A stretch of DNA of 9,087 nucleotides from an uncultured Mycoplasmatota bacterium (lineage in GTDB: Bacteria > Bacillota_I > Bacilli_A > RF39 > UBA660). The translations under genes and the position numbers were made by a program. The stretch covers positions 1 through 9,087 of the forward strand of contig USNG01000046.1 of assembly GCA_900556025.1 (NCBI GenBank), in the 5' to 3' direction. Each line of letters begins with the position of its first letter. Position 1 is the first letter of the stretch. The notes beneath the pieces were generated by a model. That model worked only from the letters and a program-made list of their open reading frames with translations, ran no database searches and was not told where the DNA came from. Shown here piece after piece: positions 1 through 5,862 of the stretch.

Positions 1-121
1 ATAATGTTAAGGCATCACTTATTTTCTTGATACCCATTTTTTCTCCATTAGGTCCGATTACCATAACCTCAGGAATAGTTATTTGTTCATTAATTAGAAC
101 ATCATTACTTTGCTTAGCTAT
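1..121 (-). CDS. infC: Translation initiation factor IF-3, N-terminal part, cut by window edge
   Basis: IF-3 binds the 30S subunit, keeps it apart from 50S and proofreads the start codon and initiator tRNA. Only the first 40 codons are here. They read AKQSNDVLINEQI, then PEVMVIGPNGEKMGI, then KKISDALTL, which match the conserved IF-3 N-domain pattern (xxNExIR..EVRLIGxxGExLGI). The start chosen is ATA at 121-119: a perfect GGAGG (134-130) lies 8 bases upstream of it. The only upstream ATG (136-134) overlaps that GGAGG and has no ribosome site of its own. Use of AUU, a codon IF-3 itself discriminates against, is established for infC in E. coli and Bacillus and gives autoregulation; AUA would act alike (inference). 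Databases would probably call the ATG at 136 or GTG at 130. In Firmicutes rpmI and rplT usually follow, which would lie left of this window. Identity is firm; the start is likely. Confidence 0.88.
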   Translation of the reverse strand, partial: MAKQSNDVLINEQITIPEVMVIGPNGEKMGIKKISDALTL

Positions 122-136
122 TGCTAACACCTCCAT

Positions 137-264
137 ATTTACATTTAAAAAAGTGAACCTGAGTCCACTTAAAAACATATTTAATATTAAATTATAAATA
201 AGCTTTTATACCAATGTACCTTTACATCTGGTGAAGAGTGGATCTCTTTCTTTCTTTTTCAACA
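137..264 (-). promoter_or_regulatory. infC leader with antiterminator/terminator switch (L20-leader-like)
   Basis: The untranslated leader of infC carries alternative RNA folds. The terminator is AAGTGGAC, loop UCAG, GUUCACUU (151-170), an 8-pair stem followed by six U (147-152). Its 5' arm can pair instead with an upstream element: UCCACU at 242-237 matches AGUGGA at 169-164, extendable by GAG/CUC across one bulged base. Between the two arms sits a hairpin (210-232) made of ACCA/UGGU and AUGUA/UACAU stems with an AAGG loop. This layout and position match the L20 leader of Bacillus infC-rpmI-rplT, where ribosomal protein L20 binds the leader and favours the terminator. The pairings are seen; control by L20 is inferred from gene context. 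I could not align the leader to the 23S rRNA L20 site. Confidence 0.7.
151..170 (-). terminator. Intrinsic terminator inside the infC leader
   Basis: An 8-base-pair hairpin with one G-U pair and a UCAG loop is followed directly by a run of six U (147-152). It lies about 15 bases before the first ATG of infC, so it acts as an attenuator and not as a gene-end terminator. Confidence 0.7.
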
Positions 265-270
265 AGTTAG

Positions 271-299
271 ATTATATATTATTTACATTAATTTGTCAA
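271..299 (-). promoter_or_regulatory. Consensus sigma-A promoter of infC
   Basis: TTGACA (299-294), a 17-base spacer and TATAAT (276-271) match both hexamers perfectly. Transcription should begin near 264. The -35 box lies four bases after the stop codon of the 229-residue gene. No terminator separates the two, so read-through from upstream would also meet the infC attenuator. Confidence 0.92.
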
Positions 300-302
300 C
301 TA

Positions 303-992
303 TTATTTAAGTTTTTTCTCTTTTTGTGATAAAACTTTTTTATCAATCTCTTTTGTATGTTCTAGTGCTTCTTCCAAACATTCAAATATTGACTCTTCGA
401 TATTTAAATTAATTCCTTTATTTCTTAATTCATTTAATAAATCAAAAATTGTTACTAAATCACTTTCTGGAATTTCAGTTAATGATGGAAATTCATTTGT
501 ATCTAAAACTGTACTAAAAGTTTTTACTCCATCCCTTCCATAATATATTCTATGAATTATTCTTTTATTACTCTCATTTTCAGTAACTATACCTAATTTT
601 GAAAAGTAACCCATTTGATATTCTAAATCATAGTATCTTTCATAACCTTCATATGATTTTGCCATCATTCTTGAAAATTTTATTGAATTAAGTCCTTCTG
701 GATAAATTTCTACTCTATTTCTATCTTGTGTTATAATTGATTTTCTACCCCACATTTGAAGAGGTACTAACCCAGAATTGTCTTTTGTTAATCTATTATA
801 ATTTGCATGAATTGAATGAGTTGTTTTTGTATAAAAAGCGTCTACTATATTTGCTTCTATATATGTTGCAAATGGTTCTTTTATATTTATTGTTTCTTCT
901 AATAATAATTTTCCTTCTTTTCCAAGATACGGAAGTTTACTTGTAAAATCATTAAAGTTTTTGACGTTGTCATTTTCTTTTTTTAAAATCAT
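303..992 (-). CDS. Hypothetical protein, 229 residues, unrecognised
   Basis: I do not recognise this protein. It has no signal peptide and no membrane segment, so it is probably cytoplasmic. It mixes charged and aromatic residues, with a Tyr-rich middle (about residues 112-130, containing YEGYERYYDLEYQMGYF) and a Lys/Glu-rich C-terminal helix (about 195-229). A segment at about 140-165 (ESNKRIIHRIYYGRDGVKTF) looks like paired beta strands. The start ATG at 992 is preceded by GAAAGGA with 7 bases of spacing, and by a good promoter (1031-1058). It therefore looks like a single-gene unit between proS and infC. No catalytic motif stands out. The coding call is firm from length, ribosome site and promoter; the function is unknown. 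Confidence 0.85.
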   Translation of the reverse strand: MILKKENDNVKNFNDFTSKLPYLGKEGKLLLEETINIKEPFATYIEANIVDAFYTKTTHSIHANYNRLTKDNSGLVPLQMWGRKSIITQDRNRVEIYPEGLNSIKFSRMMAKSYEGYERYYDLEYQMGYFSKLGIVTENESNKRIIHRIYYGRDGVKTFSTVLDTNEFPSLTEIPESDLVTIFDLLNELRNKGINLNIEESIFECLEEALEHTKEIDKKVLSQKEKKLK

Positions 993-1030
993 TTTTTGTT
1001 CCTTTCAATAATATCTCTTATTAATTTTGT

Positions 1031-1058
1031 ATTATAGCATAAATTATTAATTAGTCAA
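1031..1058 (-). promoter_or_regulatory. Promoter of the 229-residue gene
   Basis: TTGACT (1058-1053), a 16-base spacer and TATAAT (1036-1031) with an extended -10 TGC. It starts inside the U-run of the proS terminator, so termination and initiation signals share bases. Confidence 0.8.
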
Positions 1059-1084
1059 TAAAAACGCCCTTTTTTAAGGGGCGT
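1059..1084 (-). terminator. Intrinsic terminator after proS
   Basis: On the minus strand ACGCCCCTT (1084-1076) pairs with AAGGGCGT (1071-1064), with one or two wobble or end pairs. The hairpin is GC-rich and followed by UUUUUAUU. It is by far the most GC-rich short stretch of the area. It lies about 130 bases after the proS stop codon. Confidence 0.85.
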
Positions 1085-1211
1085 CTAGAATAGTCGTATT
1101 TAAATTATAAAAACATGTAAGTAATATTTTATATTATTAACACATCACCTTTCCTTTCTTACAATTTAATTATAGAATTCTAATGTGTTAATTTTGTGAA
1201 TTCAATGTGAA
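1085..1211 (-). other. Intergenic stretch between proS and its terminator, with orphan signals
   Basis: No gene of credible length is present. On the minus strand there is a TATAAT (1174-1169), then a strong purine-rich ribosome-like site AAAGGAAAGGTG (1157-1146), then only tiny frames (ATG TGT TAA at 1145-1137). A perfect 10-base inverted repeat, ATTAACACAT (1136-1145) and ATGTGTTAAT (1183-1192), encloses these signals. TAATAT/ATATTA can form a small hairpin nearby. It may be the 3' untranslated region of proS, the remains of a lost small gene, or a small RNA. Confidence 0.35.
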
Positions 1212-2633
1212 TTAATATTGAATTCCCCAAACTACTTTATGCTTTGCTTTTTCTCCACATACGATACATTTTTCATCTTCATAATCTTTAGTTTCAACTA
1301 TGCATCTTGATTTAGTTCCCTTAATTTCTTTCATTTTAAGTTCACATTCTTCTTTACCACACCAATGTGCGTTTACAAATCCTGGATGATTTTCCATTAT
1401 TTCTTTTACTTCATCTAAAGTTTTTGCATCATATGTTTTTTCTTTCATATTTTTTAAAGCTTTGTTATATAAATTGTTTTGAATATCTTCTAGAGTTTGA
1501 ATTACTTTATTTGTTACATCATTTAATTTAATGCTTTCTTTTTCACTTGTATCTCTTCTTACTATTGTAACGCTATTATTCTCTAAATCTTTATATCCAA
1601 TTTCTATTCTAAGAGGAATACCATTAACTTCTGCTTCTGCGAATTTAAATCCAGCACTTTTATCGCTTTCATCTACATAAGCAGTAATATCTTTTGATAT
1701 TAAATTTTCTCTTATTTTAAATGCTAAAGATAAAAGTTTTTCATCATTTTTAATTGGAATAATACATACTTGTCTTGGGGCTATTTTAGGTGGTAAAACT
1801 AAACCTTGATCATCTGAATGTGCCATTATAAGTGCACCTATCATTCTAGTTGAAGTACCCCATGATGTTTGATAACAATATTCAAACTCATTATTTTTGT
1901 TTATGAATTTAACATCATATGCTTTAGAAAATTTTTGCCCAAAATAGTGACTAGTTCCAGATTGAAGACAAACTCCATTTTGCATTAAAGCTTCTATAGT
2001 CATTGTGTATTCTGCTCCTGCAAATTTTTCTTTTTCTGTTTTTCTTCCCGTTAATACTGGTATAGCTAAATATTTTTCAAAGAAATCTTTATATACATTT
2101 AACATTCTTAATGTTTCAGCTTCTGCTTCTTCACTTGTAGAATGTACTGTATGTCCTTCTTGCCATAAGAATTCTCTGCTTCTTAAGAATGGTCTTGTTT
2201 CTTTTTCCCATCTTACTACATTACACCATTGGTTATATAATTTTGGTAAGTCTCTATATGATTTAACAGATTTACTATAGTAATCACAAAATAATGATTC
2301 GCTTGTTGGACGAAATGCTAATCTTTCTTCTAATTTATTGCTTCCACCTTCAGTAATCCATGCTACTTCTGGTGCAAATCCACTTACTAATTCTCCTTCT
2401 TTTTTTAGTAAATTTTCTGGAATAAATACTGGTAAACTTACATTTTGATGTCCTGTCTCTTTAAACATTTTATCCATATTTTTTTGAATGCTTTCCCAAA
2501 TTGCATATCCATTTGGTTCTAAAATAACGCATCCTTTAACACTTGAATAGTCTGCTAATTTTGCTGCTTTAACTACATCTGTATACCATTTAGCAAAGTC
2601 TACACTTCTTAATGTTATTTTCTCATTTTTCAT
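1212..2633 (-). CDS. proS: Prolyl-tRNA synthetase, archaeal/eukaryotic-like short type
   Basis: It charges tRNA-Pro with proline in the cytoplasm. At 473 residues it is the short type without the ~180-residue editing insertion found in the long bacterial ProRS. Class II core elements are visible: motif 1 region CVILEPNGYAIWESI (35-49) with LPVFIPENLL (67-76), WITEGG (92-97) and FRPTSE (108-113), motif 2 RWEKETRPFLRSREFLWQEG (141-160), the LQSGTSHYFGQ proline-pocket stretch (223-233), and motif 3 GTSTRMIGALIMAHSDDQGL (259-278). An anticodon-binding domain follows. The end carries the C-terminal zinc site (CGKEEC, then CIVC) and finishes in Tyr, as this type does. The start ATG is preceded by AGGAGG with good spacing. 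It has its own promoter, T-box leader and terminator, so it is a single-gene unit whose expression follows tRNA-Pro charging. Confidence 0.97.
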   Translation of the reverse strand: MKNEKITLRSVDFAKWYTDVVKAAKLADYSSVKGCVILEPNGYAIWESIQKNMDKMFKETGHQNVSLPVFIPENLLKKEGELVSGFAPEVAWITEGGSNKLEERLAFRPTSESLFCDYYSKSVKSYRDLPKLYNQWCNVVRWEKETRPFLRSREFLWQEGHTVHSTSEEAEAETLRMLNVYKDFFEKYLAIPVLTGRKTEKEKFAGAEYTMTIEALMQNGVCLQSGTSHYFGQKFSKAYDVKFINKNNEFEYCYQTSWGTSTRMIGALIMAHSDDQGLVLPPKIAPRQVCIIPIKNDEKLLSLAFKIRENLISKDITAYVDESDKSAGFKFAEAEVNGIPLRIEIGYKDLENNSVTIVRRDTSEKESIKLNDVTNKVIQTLEDIQNNLYNKALKNMKEKTYDAKTLDEVKEIMENHPGFVNAHWCGKEECELKMKEIKGTKSRCIVETKDYEDEKCIVCGEKAKHKVVWGIQY

Positions 2634-2640
2634 ATTTTCC

Positions 2641-2844
2641 TCCTAAATAAAAAAGAATGGTATTAAGGAGTGCATGAGCACGGTACCATCCTTTAGTTAA
2701 CTTTATTTTGATAACGGTTTTTATCCCGGGTAAACTTTTAATTACCTGTATATGAAGGTAGGAATAAATAAATATTTATGTTTAGTTCTCACTATCCTAA
2801 ACTCACTTTAATCAGGGATTTATTTATATTCCTTCAACATTTAT
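2641..2844 (-). promoter_or_regulatory. Proline T-box riboswitch of proS
   Basis: This leader RNA senses uncharged tRNA-Pro. The stem I base is UGAAGG (2836-2831) with CCUUCA (2758-2753). Above it an internal loop carries CCU (2762-2760), followed by A, on the 3' side: the expected place and context of a specifier, here a proline codon. An 8-pair AU helix (2825-2818 with 2773-2766) closes the loop. A distal GUUUAG/CUAAAC hairpin caps stem I. A stem III-like hairpin GAUAA/UUAUC lies between stem I and the T-box. The antiterminator is AAGGA, bulge UGGUACC (2688-2682), GUGC, loop UCAU, GCAC, UCCUU. The U of UGGU fits discriminator A73 of bacterial tRNA-Pro. The competing terminator uses AAGGAUGGUA. 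The pairings are seen; the mechanism is known for the family. Confidence 0.93.
2649..2693 (-). terminator. T-box terminator before proS
   Basis: AAGGATGGTA (2693-2684) pairs with TACCATTCTT (2662-2653) over ten positions, with GTGC/GCAC as an inner hairpin, followed by TTTTTT. It is mutually exclusive with the antiterminator, sharing the AAGGATGG arm. It ends about 16 bases before the proS start. Confidence 0.88.
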
Positions 2845-2850
2845 GAGTTG

Positions 2851-2879
2851 ATTTTAGCACTTTTATTATATGTTGTCAA
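2851..2879 (-). promoter_or_regulatory. Promoter of the proS T-box transcript
   Basis: TTGACA (2879-2874), a 17-base spacer and TAAAAT (2856-2851), with an extended -10 TGC. Start of transcription is expected near 2844, just before T-box stem I. Confidence 0.88.
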
Positions 2880-2892
2880 TTATAGTAAAATT

Positions 2893-2917
2893 AAAAATTG
2901 CTTTATAGCAATTCTTA
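2893..2917 (-). terminator. Terminator of the lipoprotein-ytxH operon
   Basis: AATTGC, loop TATAAA, GCAATT (2913-2896), with a few further A-T pairs, is followed by TTTTTAATTTT. It begins right at the stop codon of the ytxH-like gene and ends about 15 bases before the proS -35 box. Confidence 0.75.
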
Positions 2918-3322
2918 TTTATCTTTTTGTTCTAATTTTTTTTGAGCTTCCTTGCAAACTTTGATAGCTTGTTTTCTTACTTCATCAGCTGCTTTTTCTA
3001 CTACTGGTGTTCCTTTTTCAATGGCATATCTATATAGTTCTTCTGCTTTGTCTTTAATAACTTCTGCTTTTTCTAGAACTATTTCTTTAGCAGTTTCTGA
3101 ATCTAAATTAGCTAATTCACCTTGCAAAATTTCTGCTCTATATAGAAGTTCATCTTTTACTTCTTCTAAATCTACTTCTTTTAATTTTTTTAATAATTCG
3201 TCTATTTTTTTAGCTAATACTTTTCTATTATTTTCTCCAGTATCAGGTGAGAATAATAATCCTAAACCTGCTCCTATAGCTAATCCTCCGATAAATTTTC
3301 CTACTCCGCCTTTTTTACTCAT
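2915..3322 (-). CDS. YtxH-like protein
   Basis: A small protein of the YtxH family, whose exact role is not established; B. subtilis ytxH is a stress-induced gene. The N-terminus is glycine-rich and hydrophobic and runs into the family signature G-x-G-LLFSPDTGENNR (about residues 17-33). It continues as a long Glu/Lys/Ala helix, probably coiled coil, to the end. The start is ATG at 3322 (135 residues): AAGGAGG lies 9 bases upstream. The longer 138-residue reading from ATG 3331 would put the ribosome site directly against the start codon with no spacing. It overlaps the end of the DUF948 gene by 8 bases, and its ribosome site lies inside that gene, so the two are probably translationally coupled. 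It is the last gene of the operon. Confidence 0.87.
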   Translation of the reverse strand: MSKKGGVGKFIGGLAIGAGLGLLFSPDTGENNRKVLAKKIDELLKKLKEVDLEEVKDELLYRAEILQGELANLDSETAKEIVLEKAEVIKDKAEELYRYAIEKGTPVVEKAADEVRKQAIKVCKEAQKKLEQKDK

Positions 3323-3611
3323 TTTCTTCATCCTCCTTATTTATTTTCTTTGAAGATTTTTTTGGCTTAAAAATCTTTTTAAACCCAGAAGTCAAAAAAC
3401 TTATTACAACTTCTGATATCATTGACATTCTTTCATTAGCAAAATTAATTACTTCAAACAATTTGTTAAATGCTTTGACTTTTTCAGATACATCATCCAC
3501 TAAAATATTTACTTTATTTAGTGTTTGAATGAATTTAAGTCCAATAATTATTGCTATTATAATTAATGCTATTAGTAATAAATAAATTACTATTAATAAT
3601 GTTTCATTCAT
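3315..3611 (-). CDS. DUF948/YtxG-like membrane protein
   Basis: A 98-residue protein with one N-terminal membrane segment (about residues 4-28, Leu/Ile-rich). A helix with coiled-coil spacing follows (LNKVNILVDDVSEKVKAFNK), then a basic stretch (FKKIFKPKKSSKK) and an acidic tail. This is the shape of the DUF948 family, of which B. subtilis YtxG is a member. Its position directly before a ytxH-like gene repeats the ytxG-ytxH order of Bacillus, which supports the call. GGAGG lies 8 bases before ATG 3611 and within the last codons of the preceding gene, which ends 3 bases upstream. The family assignment is moderately sure; the biochemical role is unknown. Confidence 0.82.
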   Translation of the reverse strand: MNETLLIVIYLLLIALIIIAIIIGLKFIQTLNKVNILVDDVSEKVKAFNKLFEVINFANERMSMISEVVISFLTSGFKKIFKPKKSSKKINKEDEENE

Positions 3612-3614
3612 ATA

Positions 3615-4481
3615 TTAATCCTCCTTATCATCATACATAGAATCTATTAAATTAAATAAGTCATGTTCTAGAGTTGTGTCAGTTATTGTTTTATCACTAA
3701 CTCCTTCATCTTCATCATCGAAGTTTTCTAATTTAACTCTATCTTCTAATACTCCAATTGGAAGTGTTTTGTCTAGTTCTTCTGTTGCATCTTCTATTTT
3801 AGTTAATAGTTCTTCTAGTCTTGGTTTTTTCTTTTCGACTACCTTAGGTTCTTCTTTAACTAATCTAGATTCTCTTGTCTCCTTAACTTCTTCATTATGA
3901 ATAGTGTCTGGAGTAATTTTATTTATAGAATTTAGTGTGTCTTCTAATTCTTCTTCTAAAGTACCATAAGCTTTTCTTCTAACTGTATCATATGTTGTAA
4001 GATTAGCAGTTATTTTTGGTGTCATTGCTTGTTCTTTACTCTTTATTTCTTCCTTTTTATAGTCTTTATCAAGAATACCATATATTGGAGAAATAATTGG
4101 ACTTGGTTTAAATACTTTAGGAGTTTCTGGTATAGTAGGATTTTCTACTTTAACAGTTTTATTTTCTTTCACTAGAACATTTCTTCTTTGAGGAATTACT
4201 TCTTCTTCATCGTCATCAAATTCTGTAAAATTAAATGTTCTTTCACTTCTAAATAAATCTCTTTCATTAAAACCATTATCTTCTTTTTTCTCTTCAACTT
4301 TTACTGGTTCTTCTTTTTCTTTTGGTTTATATTTTATTTCTTCTATTTTAGGTTTTTCTTCTATTTTTGTTTCTTCTTTTTTTATTGGAGCAGAAGTTAT
4401 ATGTTCAACTTTTTTTACTTCTTCTTCATCTACTTCTACTTCGTCATAAAAAATGCCTTTAAGCTTACTAATTATGCCCAT
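3615..4481 (-). CDS. Acidic, mostly disordered protein with SepF-like N-terminal amphipathic helix
   Basis: I do not recognise a named family. The protein has 288 residues, very rich in Glu, Lys and Asp with many Pro, so mostly disordered. Three short segments stand out. The N-terminus MGIISKLKGIFYDEVEVDEE can form an amphipathic helix (Ile3, Ile4, Leu7, Ile10, Phe11 against Lys6, Lys8) followed by acid, like the membrane-binding start of SepF. The centre has FKPSPIISPIYGILDKDY (about 124-141), the only long hydrophobic stretch and a likely binding motif. The C-terminus ends LEHDLFNLIDSMYDD, a likely second motif. There is no SepF core domain. It starts 23 bases after the lipoprotein gene with AGAGGTG before ATG 4481, and runs into the DUF948 gene with a 3-base gap. 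A scaffold at the inner membrane face is my inference. Confidence 0.85.
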   Translation of the reverse strand: MGIISKLKGIFYDEVEVDEEEVKKVEHITSAPIKKEETKIEEKPKIEEIKYKPKEKEEPVKVEEKKEDNGFNERDLFRSERTFNFTEFDDDEEEVIPQRRNVLVKENKTVKVENPTIPETPKVFKPSPIISPIYGILDKDYKKEEIKSKEQAMTPKITANLTTYDTVRRKAYGTLEEELEDTLNSINKITPDTIHNEEVKETRESRLVKEEPKVVEKKKPRLEELLTKIEDATEELDKTLPIGVLEDRVKLENFDDEDEGVSDKTITDTTLEHDLFNLIDSMYDDKED

Positions 4482-4504
4482 ATAAGTGCACCTCTTTCTT
4501 ATGT

Positions 4505-5137
4505 CTAATCTTCTTCTCCTTTGTTCTCATCATATTCATCGATATATTCAAGAACATTTTTAGATTCATCTTTATTTTTAGGTTCAGGTATATTATATAA
4601 TGTTTCACTTGTTTCTAGTGAATTATTATTAATATGTTTTTGGATAACTAAATCATTGTATTTTATTGAGTTTAATATTGTCATACCCCTTGATACAGCA
4701 TACTTTATGTTATCTTCTTTTACCTCTACCTCTATTATAGCATAATTATAACACAACTCAACAAAAAAATCTTCATTATTTTGAGTTATTCTTAAGTACC
4801 CAGATTTGTCATTTGATTCAAAAGTATAATACTCATAATCATCTAATTTATGTTCAGTTGTAATTTTATTTTTATAATAATAGCTTACTACATCAATATT
4901 TAAATAATAAGTATCACCATGAGAATTTAATACTTGGACATAATCATCATCTTTTGTTATTTCAAATTCAGTTGGTAAATAATATCTATATCCTTTATTA
5001 TTTGTGTTATATAATTTACTCTCCTTTTCAAGTGATGAATCTACTATTTCAGTTAATGATAAATCATTTATATTAGTAGCATTGCATCCAACAAGAAAAA
5101 ATACACAAATAATAATTGTAAACAACTTTTTATACAT
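4505..5137 (-). CDS. Lipoprotein, 210 residues, unknown function
   Basis: The N-terminus is a lipoprotein signal peptide: Lys3-Lys4, a hydrophobic run from Leu5 to Val16, and lipobox LVGC with Cys18 as the lipidated residue. The mature protein would be anchored on the outer face of the membrane. The mature part (about residues 50-160) reads like alternating beta strands with many Tyr (YRYYLPTEFEITKDDDYVQV, YYLNIDVVSYYYK). It ends in an acidic, disordered tail (about 165-210). AGGAGA precedes ATG 5137. It is the first gene of a four-gene unit and the only one with a TAG stop. I know of no close family by sight; secretion is well supported, function is not. Confidence 0.87.
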   Translation of the reverse strand: MYKKLFTIIICVFFLVGCNATNINDLSLTEIVDSSLEKESKLYNTNNKGYRYYLPTEFEITKDDDYVQVLNSHGDTYYLNIDVVSYYYKNKITTEHKLDDYEYYTFESNDKSGYLRITQNNEDFFVELCYNYAIIEVEVKEDNIKYAVSRGMTILNSIKYNDLVIQKHINNNSLETSETLYNIPEPKNKDESKNVLEYIDEYDENKGEED

Positions 5138-5162
5138 ATTTTCTCCTATATTATATATATGA

Positions 5163-5191
5163 ATTATAACAAATTATTTATTTTTTAACAA
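5163..5191 (-). promoter_or_regulatory. Promoter of the lipoprotein-ytxH operon
   Basis: TTGTTA (5191-5186), a 17-base spacer and TATAAT (5168-5163) with an extended -10 TGT. The -35 lies in the last codons of trmB. No terminator is visible between trmB and the lipoprotein gene, so the operon may also receive trmB read-through. Confidence 0.7.
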
Positions 5192-5795
5192 CATATATAT
5201 GATTTATATTTTTTCCTAAGCCTATAAATTTATCTTCATATTCTGTAGTATATTTATCAAAGTAATTTGTATCTGTTTTAATTACTTCATATCCATTATT
5301 TGTAAAAGATTCAATTGAATACTCATATAAATCATCATTATCTGTTTTCATTTCTATAATTTTTTCACTTTTAAATATATTGTCATATTTCTTTAAGAAT
5401 TCAGTTGAAGAAAGTCTTCTTTTAGCATGTCTTTTTTTAGGCCATGGATCACTAAAGTTTAAATATATTTTACTTATTTCTTTATCAAATAATTCTTCTA
5501 TAAATAATGCATCAAAACAAATAAGTTTTAGATTTTTAATTTCTAAATTCTCTAGTTTTTTAACTGCACTTACTAATGGACTATCATATTTTTCTATTCC
5601 AATATAATTAGTATTTGGATTATCTATAGATTTACTTATTATAAATTTTCCTTTTCCTGTTCCAATTTCTATTTCTATATCATTATTATTTCCAAACAAT
5701 TCATTCCAATTACCTTTATATTTAGTTGGCTCTTTTACTAAATATGGAGAATTATTTATTATAATATCTGCATTTTTAATATGTTTAAGTCTCAT
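5178..5795 (-). CDS. trmB: tRNA (guanine-N7-)-methyltransferase TrmB
   Basis: It methylates N7 of G46 in the variable loop of tRNAs using S-adenosylmethionine. The 205-residue protein shows the SAM-binding loop EIGTGKGKFI (43-52), followed by YIGIEKYDSP (64-73) and FDALFIEELF (94-103). The family hallmark NFSDPWPKKRHAKRRL (113-128) and TDNDDLY (151-157) come next, and the C-terminal substrate loop TEYEDKF (184-190) is present. It is near full length for the family. GAGGTG lies shortly before ATG 5795 and a good promoter precedes it (5814-5842). It is divergent from a small plus-strand gene, and the 67-base gap holds both start regions. Confidence 0.97.
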   Translation of the reverse strand: MRLKHIKNADIIINNSPYLVKEPTKYKGNWNELFGNNNDIEIEIGTGKGKFIISKSIDNPNTNYIGIEKYDSPLVSAVKKLENLEIKNLKLICFDALFIEELFDKEISKIYLNFSDPWPKKRHAKRRLSSTEFLKKYDNIFKSEKIIEMKTDNDDLYEYSIESFTNNGYEVIKTDTNYFDKYTTEYEDKFIGLGKNINHIYVVKK

Positions 5796-5813
5796 AAAAC
5801 ACCTCAGTTAAAT

Positions 5814-5842
5814 ATTATACACTAACTTCTTATATTTGTCAT
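5814..5842 (-). promoter_or_regulatory. Promoter of trmB
   Basis: ATGACA (5842-5837, 5 of 6 consensus), a 17-base spacer and TATAAT (5819-5814). A weaker plus-strand candidate for the divergent gene, TTAAAT (5808-5813), 17 bases, TATATT (5831-5836), overlaps it. The two directions may therefore compete for RNA polymerase. Confidence 0.78.
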
Positions 5843-5862
5843 ATATTATTATAGGTGATTTA

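Noticed and set aside
737..946. Plus-strand ORF of 69 residues inside the 229-residue gene
   Set aside because: Leu/Tyr-rich antisense shadow of an AT-rich gene, with no ribosome site or family likeness. The other plus-strand ORFs inside proS, ytxH, the 288-residue gene, the lipoprotein, trmB, Ham1 and ppdK are of the same kind.
5836..5862. TTG start at 5836 for the small plus-strand protein (103 residues)
   Set aside because: It would place the AGGTG ribosome site inside the coding region and leave the TTG without one. ATG 5863 is better.
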